A stretch of DNA of 64,000 nt, from assembly GCA_050946055.1 (NCBI GenBank), contig JBMNUB010000003.1:1-64000 (forward strand). Reading direction: 5' to 3'. The DNA comes from Fimadaptatus sp050946055 (lineage in GTDB: Bacteria > Bacillota > Clostridia > Christensenellales > Aristaeellaceae). This document shows positions 32,674 through 40,619 of the stretch, one piece after another (positions within the stretch are counted from its first letter, which is position 1; the number at the start of each line of letters is the position of its first letter). A program made the position numbers and the translations under genes. The notes under the pieces were generated by a model. It was not told the DNA's origin and did no database searches. It saw only the letters and a list, made by a program, of their open reading frames with translations.

Positions 32674-34073
32674 GCGGGCTGTCTCTCAAGGGACGCTGGT
32701 CTGCCGACGATTTCAGCCGCGTTGCGCGCATAGCGTGGCCTACGATAGTCGAAAGCATAATGGTGATGCTGGTAACTTACGTGGATACGGCGATGGTGGG
32801 GCAACTGGGCAAGGAGGCCACCGCCGCCGTAGCCATAAACTCGGCGCCCAGCTGGATGCTGACGGGCGCATGCGCCGCTGTACAGGTGGGCGCGACCGTG
32901 CTTGTTGCGCAGTCGATAGGCGCGGGCGACAGGGAAGGCGCGCGCCGCGTGGCGCGTCAGGCGACGACACTTGGCATGGCGATGGGCCTTGTGTTCATGA
33001 TACTGCTGCAGTCAATAGGCGGCGCGATGCCGCGCTGGCTGCACGCCGAGGCGCACATAGTGCCTGTGGCCGCGCAGTACATACGCACGGTTTCGCTTGC
33101 CTACATACCGTACTTTACGGGACTGGTGCTTTCGGGCATATTGCGCGGTTCGGGCGATACGACTACGCCCATGAAGATAACCATGTTTACCAACGTCATA
33201 AACGTGATAGGCAACTTCTTCCTGATATACCCCAGCCGCACGGTGTCGCTGTTTGGCATGGAGATAAACATCTGGGGCGCGGGCATGGGCGTGCTGGGCG
33301 CGGCCATACCCACGGCTGTGGCCACAGCTCTGTCGGGCGTACTCATGTTCATAAAGCTGGCGCGCGGCAAGGGTGAGATAAGGCTGGAGCTGCACAAGTC
33401 ATATGTACCGCAATGGCACATAGTCAAGCATATGCTCAGAATCGGCATGCCCGCCGCGCTGGGGCGCATATGCGTAAACGCCGGTCACATGGTGTTCCAG
33501 ACCATGATTGCGGGACTGGGCACGGCCTCGCTTTCGGCGCACCACATTGCGACCAACGCCGAGTCGCTGTCTTACATGCCGGCTGATGGTTTCGGCGTGG
33601 CGGCGACCACGCTGGTGGGGCAGGCGGTCGGCGCGGGCGACAAGAAGGCGGCGCGCCGCTATGGTTCGCTCAACCTCGTGATGGGCATAACCTGTATGAC
33701 GCTGACTGGCCTTGTGCTGTTCTTTGCGCCGCAGTGGCTGATGCGCATATTCACGCCCGATCAGGAAGTCATAGCGCTGGGCGTTCCCGCGCTGCGCGTG
33801 GAAGCGCTGGCACAGCCCTTCTTCGCGATGGGCATAGTGGCTTCGGGCGCGCTCTCGGGCGCGGGCGACACCAGGATGCCCATGCTGATAGGTCTGGCCT
33901 GCATGTGGGGCGTGCGTCTGGGCGTGGCGGCGCTGTGCCTGTACGTTTTCGGCATGGGGCTTACCGGTGCCTGGATAGGCATGGCGACCGACTTGACCGT
34001 GCGCGGCATACTGCTCACGCTGCGCTTTAAGTCCTCCCGCTGGGAGAAGATTGCTGCGGTCAAGAACCTGTGA
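32670..34073 (+). CDS. MATE-family multidrug/toxin exporter
   Basis: The 467-residue protein has the length and about twelve transmembrane segments of MATE antiporters, which use H+ or Na+ to export cationic compounds. The two halves are recognisable: IAWPTIVESIMVMLVTYVDT with VGQLGKEATAAVA at the start, and RIGMPAALGRICVNAGHM with GVAATTLVGQAVGAGD in the second half. It starts on a four-base overlap with the peptidase gene and is followed by a strong terminator. Confidence 0.92.
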   Translation: MSGLSLKGRWSADDFSRVARIAWPTIVESIMVMLVTYVDTAMVGQLGKEATAAVAINSAPSWMLTGACAAVQVGATVLVAQSIGAGDREGARRVARQATTLGMAMGLVFMILLQSIGGAMPRWLHAEAHIVPVAAQYIRTVSLAYIPYFTGLVLSGILRGSGDTTTPMKITMFTNVINVIGNFFLIYPSRTVSLFGMEINIWGAGMGVLGAAIPTAVATALSGVLMFIKLARGKGEIRLELHKSYVPQWHIVKHMLRIGMPAALGRICVNAGHMVFQTMIAGLGTASLSAHHIATNAESLSYMPADGFGVAATTLVGQAVGAGDKKAARRYGSLNLVMGITCMTLTGLVLFFAPQWLMRIFTPDQEVIALGVPALRVEALAQPFFAMGIVASGALSGAGDTRMPMLIGLACMWGVRLGVAALCLYVFGMGLTGAWIGMATDLTVRGILLTLRFKSSRWEKIAAVKNL

Positions 34074-34175
34074 CATGAACCGGGTGCAGAGCCTGCCCAA
34101 GCCTGTGGGGGCTTGGCCGTTTAAAGGCCGCCATCATTACGGCTGAAGCCGGCATGTATCAGGCGACGGATGGGC

Positions 34176-34227
34176 AAAAGACCGCGCCGCTGCGGGGGCG
34201 AGAGCTCTGCGGCGGCGCGGTCTTTTT
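34176..34227 (+). terminator. terminator after the MATE gene
   Basis: AAAAGACCGCGCCGC (34176-34190) pairs perfectly with GCGGCGCGGTCTTTT (34212-34226) and ends in T. The gap from here to 34488 holds nothing else recognised. Confidence 0.9.
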
Positions 34228-34488
34228 GCGTATGCCAAAGTGCGCATGGGCGCGGCTGTTCCGGCGCGGACGGGAACTGCGCTGCATCGGTGAAAGGGTA
34301 GAGGCGCGCCCGTTTGGGCAGTGTGTTTGCGCGCGGAACTTGCGCAATCTGCGCGGCGATTTTGGCCTGTGCGCGCAGGTATGCGCTGGCACGGAAAGCG
34401 TGGCGCAGCCATGCCGGAGGCATCAGTTTCGGCGGGGCAAAAATCGCGCCTTATAACGTAAAATTATCCTTTTGAGCGCCTGTAATAC

Positions 34489-34705
34489 TTGAAATAATGG
34501 ACGAAATATGCTAAACTATAAGGCGTGTCTTAAAGACCTGTTAGCCCCGGGTCTGAGATATACAGCGCTCAAGGCGACTGACCACCGCCGTGCGCAAGGT
34601 TCGCGGACGAGTGCCGCGAAGCAAAGCGTAAGCAAGGCTTGCGCTGCTCTGAAACGGCGCATATGCGCCGCGTACCTCTATCAACGACCTGAGGAGGAGT
34701 TTCAC
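34489..34705 (+). promoter_or_regulatory. rplM promoter and 5' leader
   Basis: TTGAAA (34489-34494) and TAAACT (34512-34517) are 17 bp apart. The following 180-base leader before rplM contains several short GC hairpins and could be an L13-type ribosomal leader, but I cannot match it to a known one. Confidence 0.5.
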
Positions 34706-35137
34706 GTGAAAACGTTTATGGCGAAGAAGGAGACCCTGCAGCGTCAGTGGTACGTTATCGACGCTGAAGGTCTTGTGCTGGGCCGTCTGGCCAGCCAGGT
34801 AGCTGCTATACTGCGCGGCAAGAACAAGCCGACCTTCACCCCGCATGTCGATACCGGCGATCATGTTATCGTAATCAACTGCGACAAGATCAAGCTGACC
34901 GGCAACAAGCTGGACGACAAGAAGTACTACTATCACACCGGCTACGTGGGCCATCTCAAGGAGATATCCTACCGCAAGCTGATGGCCACCAAGCCCGAGT
35001 TCGCCCTCAAGGAGGCCGTGCGCGGCATGCTGCCCTCCGGCGCGCTGGGCAACCACATGCTCACCAAGCTGCGCGTATATCGCGGTGCGGAGCATGAGCA
35101 TCAGGCTCAGCAGCCGCAGGAGCTCAAGCTCAAGTAA
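34706..35137 (+). CDS. rplM: 50S ribosomal protein L13
   Basis: L13 is an early assembly protein of the large subunit. The 143-residue product begins with MKTFMAKKETLQRQWYVIDA and has GRLASQVAAILRGKNKPTF, HVDTGDHVIVIN, KKYYYHTGYVGHLKEI and AVRGMLPSGALGNHM. GTG 34706 is chosen because GAGGAGGAG (34691-34699) precedes it and the family N-terminus begins there. The frame is open farther upstream through leader sequence. rpsI follows, the standard pair. Confidence 0.96.
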   Translation: MKTFMAKKETLQRQWYVIDAEGLVLGRLASQVAAILRGKNKPTFTPHVDTGDHVIVINCDKIKLTGNKLDDKKYYYHTGYVGHLKEISYRKLMATKPEFALKEAVRGMLPSGALGNHMLTKLRVYRGAEHEHQAQQPQELKLK

Positions 35138-35237
35138 TGTTCGCAATAATCCTTCGCGCCCGTGGGCGCGGGGACGCCGCATTGCCGCGTGAAGCGCGCA
35201 TGGCTTCACCCGGCGCATAATGAAGGGAGGACTTTCC

Positions 35238-35630
35238 ATGGCTCAGGTTTGCTACAGTGCCGTCGGCAGGCGCAAGAAGGCTGTCGCCCGCGTGCGTCTG
35301 GTGCCCGGCGATGGCAATATAATCATCAACAAGCGCGATATAGATAACTACTTTGGCGTAGAGACGCTGAAGATGACCGTCCGTCAGCCCCTGACGCTGA
35401 CCCAGACCACCGGCCGCTTCGACGTGCTGGTCAATGTGTATGGCGGCGGCTTCACCGGCCAGGCCGGCGCAATCCGTCACGGCATCGCCCGCGCTCTCAT
35501 CAAGGCTGATGAGGATCTGCGTCCCGCGGTCAAGAAGGCTGGCTTCCTGACCCGCGATCCGCGCATGAAGGAGCGCAAGAAGTACGGCCTCAAGGCTGCC
35601 CGTCGCGCGCCTCAGTTCAGCAAGCGATAA
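35238..35630 (+). CDS. rpsI: 30S ribosomal protein S9
   Basis: S9 is a small-subunit head protein whose C-terminal tail reaches the P-site tRNA. The 130-residue product has YSAVGRRKKAVARVRLVPG, the GGGFTGQAGAIRHGIARAL block and the basic tail RDPRMKERKKYGLKAARRAPQFSKR, ending in the universal lysine-arginine. GGGAGG precedes the ATG at 35238. A strong terminator follows. Confidence 0.97.
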   Translation: MAQVCYSAVGRRKKAVARVRLVPGDGNIIINKRDIDNYFGVETLKMTVRQPLTLTQTTGRFDVLVNVYGGGFTGQAGAIRHGIARALIKADEDLRPAVKKAGFLTRDPRMKERKKYGLKAARRAPQFSKR

Positions 35631-35660
35631 TCTGCTGGCGGGATATATCAAGAGGTTTAC

Positions 35661-35694
35661 AAACCCCGGAAAATCAAGGTTTTCCGGGGTTTTA
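35661..35694 (+). terminator. terminator of rplM-rpsI
   Basis: AAACCCCGGAAAA and TTTTCCGGGGTTT form a 13-bp stem around TCAAGG, followed by more T. Confidence 0.92.
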
Positions 35695-35699
35695 TTATA

Positions 35700-36000
35700 T
35701 CTAAACGAGCTGATATGGTTTGACCAAGTTTGGCAAATCGAGAGCCGTTTTCACCCGATTTCTATTGGCCCCCAATTGGTTAACTGGCCCAAATGAGGTA
35801 AAAGCGGGCAATGCGATTGCCAAATCGGATAATCGGGAGCTGATTTTGTTGATGCTTTCAGGGGAACTTTTCATTTCTTTTTCCCATCGTTTGGCTGTGG
35901 CAGTTTGGCATACAAAAATAAAAAAGTGAGGGAAGCTGTCCAACGGGAAGGCAGTTTGTTTCACTTTTTTACAATATCCCACTATACTTAGAAACATGAA
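35700..36000. other. AT-rich segment with open frames on both strands, possible interspersed repeat
   Basis: Base composition falls abruptly after the rpsI terminator. Both strands carry an open frame of 70-98 codons here (plus-strand peptide ending AVAVWHTKIKK, minus-strand start MFLSIVGYCKKVKQ). Neither has a good ribosome binding site. I suspect an interspersed element or degraded gene. No terminal repeats are visible. Confidence 0.4.
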
Positions 36001-36043
36001 TACAATTAAGATGATTTATTATAAGTTGTGAATGAGAATAACT

Positions 36044-36211
36044 ATGAAAGACAGAGGAACTTTAATGAGTGTGGGAATCATTATTTATATTGTCATGTCT
36101 GGAATCGATAGATTTGTTTATCATATACCCAATGCTATTTATATTCCACTTGCAATTATCGGGATTGCTTTAATTCTAATCGGATTTTTCAAAGATAAAT
36201 CTAAATGCTAA
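36044..36211 (+). CDS. 55-residue membrane protein of unknown function
   Basis: This short gene encodes a peptide with two hydrophobic segments, about residues 9-19 (VGIIIYIVMSG) and 27-49 (AIYIPLAIIGIALILIGFF), and a basic tail KDKSKC. The codons are AT-rich and unlike the surrounding genome. TATACT (35983-35988) with TTCACT 17 bp upstream could be its promoter. The ribosome binding site is weak. Function is not recognised. It could be a small membrane stress or toxin-like peptide, but nothing in the sequence shows that. Confidence 0.45.
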   Translation: MKDRGTLMSVGIIIYIVMSGIDRFVYHIPNAIYIPLAIIGIALILIGFFKDKSKC

Positions 36212-36572
36212 AATGCGGATTGCATAATCAACAGATTAACTCTGGTTTGGGATTATCCACGGTTGTGCAAGCGGAAAATCTTTTGGGCTTCCGTAAAGCT
36301 CCACTTTTCCAACCACTTTAGCCAAACTCTCCGAGAAGAACATTCTTATGCCGGCGCATGCCTAAATGCAAAGCCGTCACGCGGCGCGCAGCCTAAAGCG
36401 CTGGCATGGCCTGCAACACTGGCGCGCCGCATATGCATAAGCGCCGTGCGCAGCGCCGGCATGCTGCGCGCTGCGGGCGTATTCTGAGCAAGCGCGCGCA
36501 ACGCCTGTGGAAAAATGCAAGTTGCATTCCCTTTACCTTCATGATAAAAGTTTGCGCACCCCAATATTGCCC

Positions 36573-36601
36573 TTGACCCAAGCACCGCGCTGTGCTATAA
36601 T
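36573..36601 (+). promoter_or_regulatory. sigma-A promoter for the lysine-riboswitch operon
   Basis: TTGACC (36573-36578) and a perfect TATAAT (36596-36601) are 17 bp apart, about 40 bases before the aptamer. Confidence 0.9.
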
Positions 36602-36641
36602 AAGCGCATGGACGATCGCCGGGGGATTTGCCCGGCGGTAA

Positions 36642-36800
36642 TGATAGAGGCGCGGACAGCATCAGTAACCGGGTTATGCGGGCAGACACCCGTCCGGCAA
36701 AAGGGCTTTCCGCCGAAGGCGAACGCATATTGTCTGTATCGTGCGCCTGGGCCGGGGGATAACATCTCACGGACTGTCACAGCTTTGTGGAGAGCTATCA
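36642..36800 (+). promoter_or_regulatory. lysine riboswitch (L box) aptamer
   Basis: The conserved L-box pieces appear in order: GATAGAGGCGCGGAC, ATCAGTAAC, AAAGGGCTTTCCGCCGAAGG, a ACTGTCA (here GGACTGTCAC) and the closing TGTGGAGAGCTATC. First and last segments pair (GATAG with CTATC). It should sense lysine and control the ABC importer that follows. Confidence 0.92.
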
Positions 36801-36849
36801 TTGACTTCAGTATTTTGACGGCGCGCGTGTATGTGCGGCGGAATGTATT

Positions 36850-36896
36850 GTGGCTGTGAACTCATCTGCGAAGAGAGTCCATGGCCGCTTTTTTTA
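36850..36896 (+). terminator. lysine riboswitch expression-platform terminator
   Basis: GTGGCTGTGAACTC (36850-36863) can pair with GAGAGTCCATGGCCGC (36873-36888), with wobble pairs, followed by seven T. Lysine binding should favour it. Confidence 0.85.
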
Positions 36897-36928
36897 CACG
36901 CAAAACTTAGTGGGAGGGGTTTCTTGTG

Positions 36929-37774
36929 ATGAAGAAGATATTTGCTCTGCTCATGGCCGTGACTCTGCTCGTGTCGGGCGTGGCGTTTGCCGATGCAACC
37001 GCATCCGGCGTGGAGGACGGCGTGCTGACCATCGCCATGGAGTGCGCCTACGCGCCCTACAACTGGACTCAGACCGACGATTCCAACGGCGCTGTGCCGA
37101 TAAAGGATTCGTCCGAATTTGCCAACGGCTATGACGTGATGATAGCCAAGAAGATTTGCGAGGCCAACGGCTGGGAGCTGGAGATACTGCGCTCCGACTG
37201 GGACTCGCTGGTACCCGCCGTGCAGACCGGCACGATAGACGCCGCCATAGCCGGTCAGTCCATGACCGCCGACCGCTCCGAGCAGGTCGATTTTGCCGGC
37301 CCGTACTTCTACGCCACTATAGTCTGCCTGACCAAGGCCGACAGCGCTTATGCCAATGCCCAGTCGCTGGCCGACCTCGCCGGCGGCAAGTGCACCGCGC
37401 AGATAGCCACGATATGGTACGACAAGTGCCTGCCCCAGATAGAGGGCGCGCAGATACAGACCGCCGCTGAGACCGCTCCCGCCATGCTCATGGCGCTGGA
37501 GACCGGCATGGTGGACTTCGTATGCACCGACATGCCCACCGCGCAGGGCGCCGTGGCCGCATATCCCGACCTCAAGATACTGGACTTCTCCGACACCGAG
37601 GGCGACTTCACCTTCACCGAGCAGGAGCGCGCTGAGAACGTCAACATAGGCATATCGGTCAAGAAGGGCAACACTGCTCTGGTCGAGGCCATAAACAAGG
37701 CGCTCGAGGGCATGACCGCCGATGATTTCAACGAGATAATGGCGCAGGCGATAGCAATACAGCCCGTGGGCTGA
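36929..37774 (+). CDS. amino-acid ABC transporter substrate-binding protein (lysine predicted)
   Basis: This family-3 extracellular solute-binding protein of 281 residues has a signal peptide (KKIFALLMAVTLLVSGVAFA, cut likely after AFA) and the typical start LTIAMECAYAPYNW, GYDVMIAKKICEANGWEL, DAAIAGQSMTADR, FAGPYFYATIVCL and GMVDFVCTDMPTAQ. Unlike most Gram-positive binding proteins it has no lipobox cysteine. The lysine riboswitch upstream suggests lysine as ligand. A GTG at 36926 is an alternative start. GGGAGGGG suits both. The permease and ATPase genes follow. Confidence 0.92.
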   Translation: MKKIFALLMAVTLLVSGVAFADATASGVEDGVLTIAMECAYAPYNWTQTDDSNGAVPIKDSSEFANGYDVMIAKKICEANGWELEILRSDWDSLVPAVQTGTIDAAIAGQSMTADRSEQVDFAGPYFYATIVCLTKADSAYANAQSLADLAGGKCTAQIATIWYDKCLPQIEGAQIQTAAETAPAMLMALETGMVDFVCTDMPTAQGAVAAYPDLKILDFSDTEGDFTFTEQERAENVNIGISVKKGNTALVEAINKALEGMTADDFNEIMAQAIAIQPVG

Positions 37775-37854
37775 TTTGGGAATTGATTAGCGCGGCTTCG
37801 GCGGTATTGTCGCAGCCGCGCATATATATGCCATTCTAAAAGGAGTGTTACACA

Positions 37855-38712
37855 TTGGAAGTAATGGCTAAGCTGGGAACGGATATAGCCAAGCTGTGGA
37901 GCAGATACGCCGGATCGTACTTCGACGGCATGAAGAACACACTGGTGCTGGCCTTTGCCGCCACGCTCATAGGCTGCCTGATAGGCTTCGTATGCGGCGT
38001 GCTTCAGACCATACCGCACAGCAAGAACGACCCGCCCATAAAGCGCGCGCTGCTGGCGCTGGTGCGCGGCATAGTGCGCGTGTATGTCGAAGTGTTCCGC
38101 GGCACGCCCATGGTGCTGCAGGCGGTATTCGTGTACTACGGCCTGCCTTACTTCACAAACAGCGCCATGCAGTTCCAGAGCGTATGGGCGGCGGCGCTGC
38201 TGGTAGTGTCGGTCAACACCGGCGCGTACATGGCCGAGACCGTGCGCGGCGGCATACTGTCCATAGACCCCGGCCAGACCGAGGGCGCAAAGGCCATAGG
38301 CATGACCCACTTCCAGACAATGATGTACGTGATACTGCCGCAGGCGCTGCGCAACATACTGCCGCAGGTGGGCAATAACTTCATCATAAACGTCAAGGAT
38401 ACCTCGGTCATGTTCATAATCGGCTTCAACGACTTCTTCGCCATACACCGCGCCGCCGTGGGCGCGACCTACCTGTACTTCCCGTCGGCGGTCGTGGAGA
38501 TGGCGGGCTACCTGTGCATGACGCTTATAGCATCCGTGCTGCTCAGACAGTGGGAGAAGAAGCTGGCGGGCGCGGACAGCTATGCGCTGGCCACCGGAGA
38601 TCAGCTCGCGCCCACTGCGGGCATGCTCAATCATCCCGGCCGCGGCAGCAACTTCGACGAGCGCAGCCGCGAGAGCGACATGAACGATGAGCAGCGCAAG
38701 AGGGGGATGTAA
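37855..38712 (+). CDS. amino-acid ABC transporter permease
   Basis: This HisM/GlnP-type permease of 285 residues has about five transmembrane segments and the conserved cytoplasmic EAA loop (EGAKAIGMTHFQTMMYVILP, about residues 143-162) that contacts the ATPase. VEVFRGTPMVLQ is the family motif near residue 82. Translation starts at TTG 37855 after AAGGAG. The C-terminal 45 residues are hydrophilic and longer than in most relatives. It forms the importer with the binding protein and ATPase on either side. Confidence 0.93.
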   Translation: MEVMAKLGTDIAKLWSRYAGSYFDGMKNTLVLAFAATLIGCLIGFVCGVLQTIPHSKNDPPIKRALLALVRGIVRVYVEVFRGTPMVLQAVFVYYGLPYFTNSAMQFQSVWAAALLVVSVNTGAYMAETVRGGILSIDPGQTEGAKAIGMTHFQTMMYVILPQALRNILPQVGNNFIINVKDTSVMFIIGFNDFFAIHRAAVGATYLYFPSAVVEMAGYLCMTLIASVLLRQWEKKLAGADSYALATGDQLAPTAGMLNHPGRGSNFDERSRESDMNDEQRKRGM

Positions 38713-38714
38713 GC

Positions 38715-39452
38715 ATGAGCGAGCTTTTGAGGGTAGAGCATCTTTCCAAGTCGTTCGGCGCAAATGTGGTGCTGCGCGACATAGACTTTGAGGTCGAGCC
38801 GGGCGACGTGATATCAATAATAGGCGCGTCGGGTTCGGGCAAATCGACGCTTCTGCGCTGCATAAACCTGCTGGAGACGCCTACGGCGGGCGCGATATAC
38901 TTCCATGGCAAGAATGTGGTCGGGCGCGGCGTAAAGGCCGCGGCATATCGCGCCAAGGTGGGCATGGTGTTCCAGTCGTTCAACCTGTTCGACAACATGA
39001 CCGTGCTTGAGAACTGCGTGATAGGTCAGGTCAAGGTGCTGGGCAAGCGCAAGGACGAGGCGCGCGACAGCGCCATGAAGTATCTGGAGAAGGTGGGCAT
39101 GGCGCCCTACATAAACGCCCGCCCGCGCCAGATATCCGGCGGCCAGAAGCAGCGCGTGGCCATAGCGCGCGCGCTGGCAATGGAGCCGGAGGTGCTGTTG
39201 TTTGACGAGCCGACCTCGGCGCTCGACCCGGAGATGGTGGGCGAGGTGCTGTCGGTAATGCGCGATCTGGCAGGCGAGGGCATGACCATGCTGGTGGTCA
39301 CGCACGAGATGTCGTTCGCGCGCGACGTGAGCAACCGCGTGGTGTACATGTGCGACGGCCTGATACGCGAGCAGGGCTCGCCGCAGCAGCTGTTCACATC
39401 GCCCAAGGATGAGCGCACGCGCGAGTTCCTGTCGCGCTTCATAGACGGCTAG
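38715..39452 (+). CDS. amino-acid ABC transporter ATP-binding protein
   Basis: The 245-residue ATPase energises the importer. Walker A is GASGSGKST (about residues 37-45), the Q loop is VFQSFNLF, the signature is ISGGQKQR (Ile replacing the usual Leu), Walker B is VLLFDEPTSALDPE and the switch histidine is in VVTHEM. It begins two bases after the permease stop. All three genes are under the lysine riboswitch. Confidence 0.95.
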   Translation: MSELLRVEHLSKSFGANVVLRDIDFEVEPGDVISIIGASGSGKSTLLRCINLLETPTAGAIYFHGKNVVGRGVKAAAYRAKVGMVFQSFNLFDNMTVLENCVIGQVKVLGKRKDEARDSAMKYLEKVGMAPYINARPRQISGGQKQRVAIARALAMEPEVLLFDEPTSALDPEMVGEVLSVMRDLAGEGMTMLVVTHEMSFARDVSNRVVYMCDGLIREQGSPQQLFTSPKDERTREFLSRFIDG

Positions 39453-39477
39453 CGCGGCAGGAAGACGGGGTGGGTCA

Positions 39478-40350
39478 ATGCGTACGGAAGCCGAGATGAT
39501 GGAACTGATACTGTCCACCGCGCGCACGGACGAGCGCATACGCGCGGCGTACATGGGCGGCTCGCGCGTGAACCCGCACGCGCCGCAGGACATATTCCAA
39601 GACTACGACGTGGTATACGTGGTGGCCAGCACCGCGCCCTTCAGGCAGGATGCACGCTGGATAGACCGCTTCGGAGAGCGGCTCTACATGCAGTACCCCG
39701 AGGACGGGCCTTATTGCGAGGCAGATGTGGAAAACTGCTACGGATGGCTGATGCAGTTCGCCGATGGCAACCGGCTGGATCTGCATGTATGCACGGTTTC
39801 GTATGCACTCAGCGATATAGCCGGGGATCCTATGGTGCGGGTGCTGATGGACAAGGACGGGTTGCTCATAGGCGTGGGCGCGCCCAGCGACATGGCACAT
39901 TGGGTAAAGCCATTTACGCAGGAGCAGCTTGCGGCTACGTGCAACGAATTCTGGTGGTGCCTGAACAACGTGGCCAAGGGGCTTTGGCGCGGGGAACTGA
40001 GCTATGCGCTGGAGATGCTGGACATGCAGGTGCGCCCCATGCTCAGGCGCGTGCTGGAGTGGCGCGCCGGTCAGGCGACGGGCTTTGCGGTCAGCGTGGG
40101 CAAGTCCTGCAAGTACATAGAGCGCTATCTGGAGCCGGGCATATGGCAGGAGTATCTCGCCACTTACGCACCCGCTCAGGCGCAGTCCATCTGGGATGCC
40201 GTGATGCGCATGTGCGCGCTTATGGACGCGCAGGCGCGTCTTACGGCGGCAGAGGCAGGTTATGAGTATGACGCGGCTGAGGCGGCGAATGCAAGGAGCT
40301 ATCTTGAACACGTGCGCGAGTTGCCGCGAGATGCCAGAGAAGTGTACTGA
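39478..40350 (+). CDS. aminoglycoside 6-adenylyltransferase-like protein (AadK/ANT(6) family)
   Basis: The 290-residue product resembles streptomycin adenylyltransferases: RTEAEMMELILSTARTDERI at the N-terminus, the nucleotidyltransferase motif MGGSRVNP (the family usually reads EGSR), DIFQDYDVVYVV with the metal-binding aspartates, QFADGNRLDLHV, and a C-terminal helical domain with EFWWCLNNVAKGLWRGEL. It might inactivate streptomycin by adenylation, or be a housekeeping relative with another substrate. It begins 25 bases after the ABC ATPase gene and has genome-typical composition, so recent transfer is not indicated. Confidence 0.85.
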   Translation: MRTEAEMMELILSTARTDERIRAAYMGGSRVNPHAPQDIFQDYDVVYVVASTAPFRQDARWIDRFGERLYMQYPEDGPYCEADVENCYGWLMQFADGNRLDLHVCTVSYALSDIAGDPMVRVLMDKDGLLIGVGAPSDMAHWVKPFTQEQLAATCNEFWWCLNNVAKGLWRGELSYALEMLDMQVRPMLRRVLEWRAGQATGFAVSVGKSCKYIERYLEPGIWQEYLATYAPAQAQSIWDAVMRMCALMDAQARLTAAEAGYEYDAAEAANARSYLEHVRELPRDAREVY

Positions 40351-40367
40351 GCAGTTCTAAGAAATGC

Positions 40368-40404
40368 GAAAGGGACGGAACGGCAATGGCCGCTCCGTCC
40401 CTTT
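40368..40404 (+). terminator. terminator of the ABC importer/ANT unit
   Basis: AAAGGGACGGA and TCCGTCCCTTT form an 11-bp stem with a GGC/GCC inner pair around AATG. Confidence 0.9.
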
Positions 40405-40554
40405 GCGTTGCATAAGCCGCCAAGGCGCTATTTGCCCTCATGCCTTATCAGACATAGGCGTTCAGGAAGTGTACTATCTATGTCTGCACTTGGGGACTTC
40501 CAGCCGCTGCAACCGTGCTGTGCGTCGGATGTCTCATGCATTCCTGTCTTATGC

Positions 40555-40594
40555 AAAAAGCGGGGCGCTGCCGTTGGCTTCGGCGTTGCCCCGC
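40555..40594 (-). terminator. terminator of fhs
   Basis: On the minus strand GCGGGGC (40594-40588) pairs with GCCCCGC (40566-40560), with a CCG/CGG inner pair, followed by TTTTT. Between this and 40404 lies an AGACATAG/CTATGTCT inverted repeat (40450-40485) but no gene. Confidence 0.85.
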
Positions 40595-40619
40595 ATCAAG
40601 CTTTGGTTTATGTGAGTTA

